DNA of 43,336 nt from Alphaproteobacteria bacterium (GTDB lineage: Bacteria > Pseudomonadota > Alphaproteobacteria > SHVZ01): assembly GCA_016869375.1 (NCBI GenBank), contig VGEH01000021.1, positions 1 through 43,336 of the forward strand. The letters are read 5' to 3'. Each line of letters starts with the position of its first letter. Within the stretch, counting starts at the first letter, position 1. This document shows, piece after piece, positions 42,328-43,336 of the stretch. A model generated the notes under the pieces. The model was not told the origin of the DNA. It searched no databases and saw only the letters and a program-made list of their open reading frames with translations. The translations under genes were made by a program, and so were the position numbers.

Positions 42328-43287
42328 CTATTCGGCCTGCCGGCGCGCCTTCCGCGGGCTCAACCCTAGGTCGACGCCTTTCTCCCAATAGGGCGGCGAA
42401 CGAAAAGCATCGGCGAGATAGTCGATGAAGGCCTTGGTCTTCGGCGCCAGGTGGCGGCGATGCACGTAGTAGGCATGGATCGCCGAGGCGCCGCCGATCG
42501 AGGACGCCCAGAAGCCGGGGAACAGCGCCCTGAGGCGCCCGGCCTTGAGATCCTCGCCGATGCGCCAGATCGGCTGCAGCGAGATGCCGATGCCGGCCAG
42601 CGTCGCGACATAGATGCTGTCGCCGTCGCGGGCATGGACGTTGCCGCCGACCTCGACCTGTGCCACCTCGGCCATGCCGTCGTAGAAGCGCCAGGTCGAC
42701 GCGCCCGTAGCGCCGTATGTGAGGCAGTTGTGGCGCGCGAGATCCTCGAAGCTTTTCGGCGTGCCGCGCTTCTCGGCATAGGAAGGCGCAATGCAGACGA
42801 CGCTGTGCTGCCGCGCCAGCATGCGGCTGATCAGGCTCGCATCCGGTGTCGCGGTGATGCGGATGGCGACGTCGATCTTCTCGTCCAGCATGTGCACGAG
42901 GCGGTCGGTGAAGACGAGGTCGAGCCGGATCTGCGGATAGGTATCGAGAAAGCCGCCGAGCGCCGGCGCGATATGCAATCGCCCGAAGCTCGCCGGCGCG
43001 GTGACGCGGAGCAGCCCGCTCGGGCCTCCACGAAGGCTCTTCACGATCTCGTCGGCTTCGGCGAGGTCGGCGACGACATGGGAGACGCGCTCGTAGAAAA
43101 GCTCGCCCGCCTCGGTCAGCGAGAGCTGGCGCGTGGTGCGGTTCAAGAGCCGCAGGCCCAGCGAATCCTCGAGCTGGCTCACCTGGCGCGAGATCGAGGC
43201 AGGCGTAAGCCCGCATTTCCCAGATGAACCATTGAACTGGGCGGCGTCGAATCCATTTGAGCCATAGGACGCAACGTCTTGTCTCAT
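42328..43287 (-). CDS. LysR-type regulator with abnormal N-terminus
   Basis: A 319-residue reading with a normal LysR substrate domain (from about residue 95: SGLLRVTAPASFGRLHIAPAL). The second half of the winged helix is also normal (LTPASISRQVSQLEDSLGLRLLNRTTRQLSLTEAGELF, key: ASISRQVSQLED). The first 25 residues (MRQDVASYGSNGFDAAQFNGSSGKCG) lack the usual helix-turn-helix lead-in of the family, and the DNA for them (about 43211-43290) is only about 52% G+C by count. The frame stays open to the window edge, so the true start could lie outside. The 5' end seems replaced by foreign or rearranged DNA. It is likely non-functional or fused. Confidence 0.7.
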   Translation of the reverse strand: MRQDVASYGSNGFDAAQFNGSSGKCGLTPASISRQVSQLEDSLGLRLLNRTTRQLSLTEAGELFYERVSHVVADLAEADEIVKSLRGGPSGLLRVTAPASFGRLHIAPALGGFLDTYPQIRLDLVFTDRLVHMLDEKIDVAIRITATPDASLISRMLARQHSVVCIAPSYAEKRGTPKSFEDLARHNCLTYGATGASTWRFYDGMAEVAQVEVGGNVHARDGDSIYVATLAGIGISLQPIWRIGEDLKAGRLRALFPGFWASSIGGASAIHAYYVHRRHLAPKTKAFIDYLADAFRSPPYWEKGVDLGLSPRKARRQAE

Positions 43288-43336
43288 TGGACCGGGGTCG
43301 CAGATGGAGCATCTGGCGGGTGAAGCCCAATCCGAT
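43288..43336. other. window edge upstream of the LysR gene
   Basis: These 49 bases continue the unusual stretch that begins near 43211. No complete gene can be called. Both the LysR frame and one plus-strand frame (from an ATG at 43304) remain open to the end, too short to judge. Confidence 0.3.

Noticed and set aside
43304-43336. A plus-strand reading from ATG at 43304 running off the edge
   Set aside because: Only 11 codons are visible with no clear ribosome binding site, too little to call.

Overview
The window is about two-thirds G+C, densely coded and has short gene overlaps throughout. It looks like a chromosomal segment of an alphaproteobacterium. Supporting signs are an HWE-type histidine kinase, an lpoA/rsmI/yraN/gshB neighbourhood of the kind seen in Rhodospirillales and Hyphomicrobiales, and abundant TRAP, BMP and SsuABC-type transporters. 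I cannot name a genus. I see no rRNA, tRNA, CRISPR array, phage module or intact insertion sequence.

Region 1 (113-7390, all minus strand) is a nucleoside import and salvage operon. It reads, in order of transcription: BMP-family binding protein, ABC ATPase, two permeases, a fused cytidine deaminase-purine nucleoside phosphorylase, and thymidine phosphorylase. Nearly every junction is a 1- or 4-base stop/start overlap. The exception is the ATPase-permease junction, which carries a large double-hairpin repeat.

Region 2 (7466-16980) is mixed. It holds a DMT exporter, a membrane-anchored coiled-coil protein, a divergent HWE histidine kinase and single-domain response regulator, and a small mercury-type cassette (MerR, a textbook MerR promoter, a MerF-like protein, YnfA). 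It also holds a subtilisin-like protease with no signal peptide, a CadC-like membrane regulator with TPRs, and a GNAT acetyltransferase.

Region 3 (17216-20586) is a divergent pair: a PhyH-type dioxygenase and a NodU/CmcH-type carbamoyltransferase with an unusual N-terminal extension.

Region 4 (20606-29165) is an envelope, ribosome and redox housekeeping block. It contains an LpoA-like lipoprotein and RsmI whose 5' ends overlap, YraN, a double DUF427 protein, two tandem GFA/CENP-V proteins, a double-BON lipoprotein, a SirB1-family protein, glutathione synthetase, and a PAS histidine kinase translationally coupled to it.

Region 5 (29281-43287) is a catabolic island. A TRAP transporter operon with its GntR/LacI-type regulator diverges from a DHDPS-family aldolase/dehydratase and a second PhyH dioxygenase. 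Convergent to these is a long minus-strand operon: LysR regulator, MDR oxidoreductase, six-Asp-box beta-propeller, MmgE/PrpD protein, SsuC-type permease, binding protein, SsuB-type ATPase and a uronate-dehydrogenase-like SDR. The binding-protein gene carries an in-frame amber codon, and the LysR gene has an abnormal 5' end next to a lower-G+C stretch at the window edge. The genes together suggest uptake and oxidation of a sugar-acid-like compound that I cannot identify.

The observations I rate highest are the deaminase-phosphorylase fusion, the dioxygenase/carbamoyltransferase pair, the amber-interrupted transporter gene, the unassigned catabolic island, and the mercury-type regulator with a complete promoter but no mercuric reductase.
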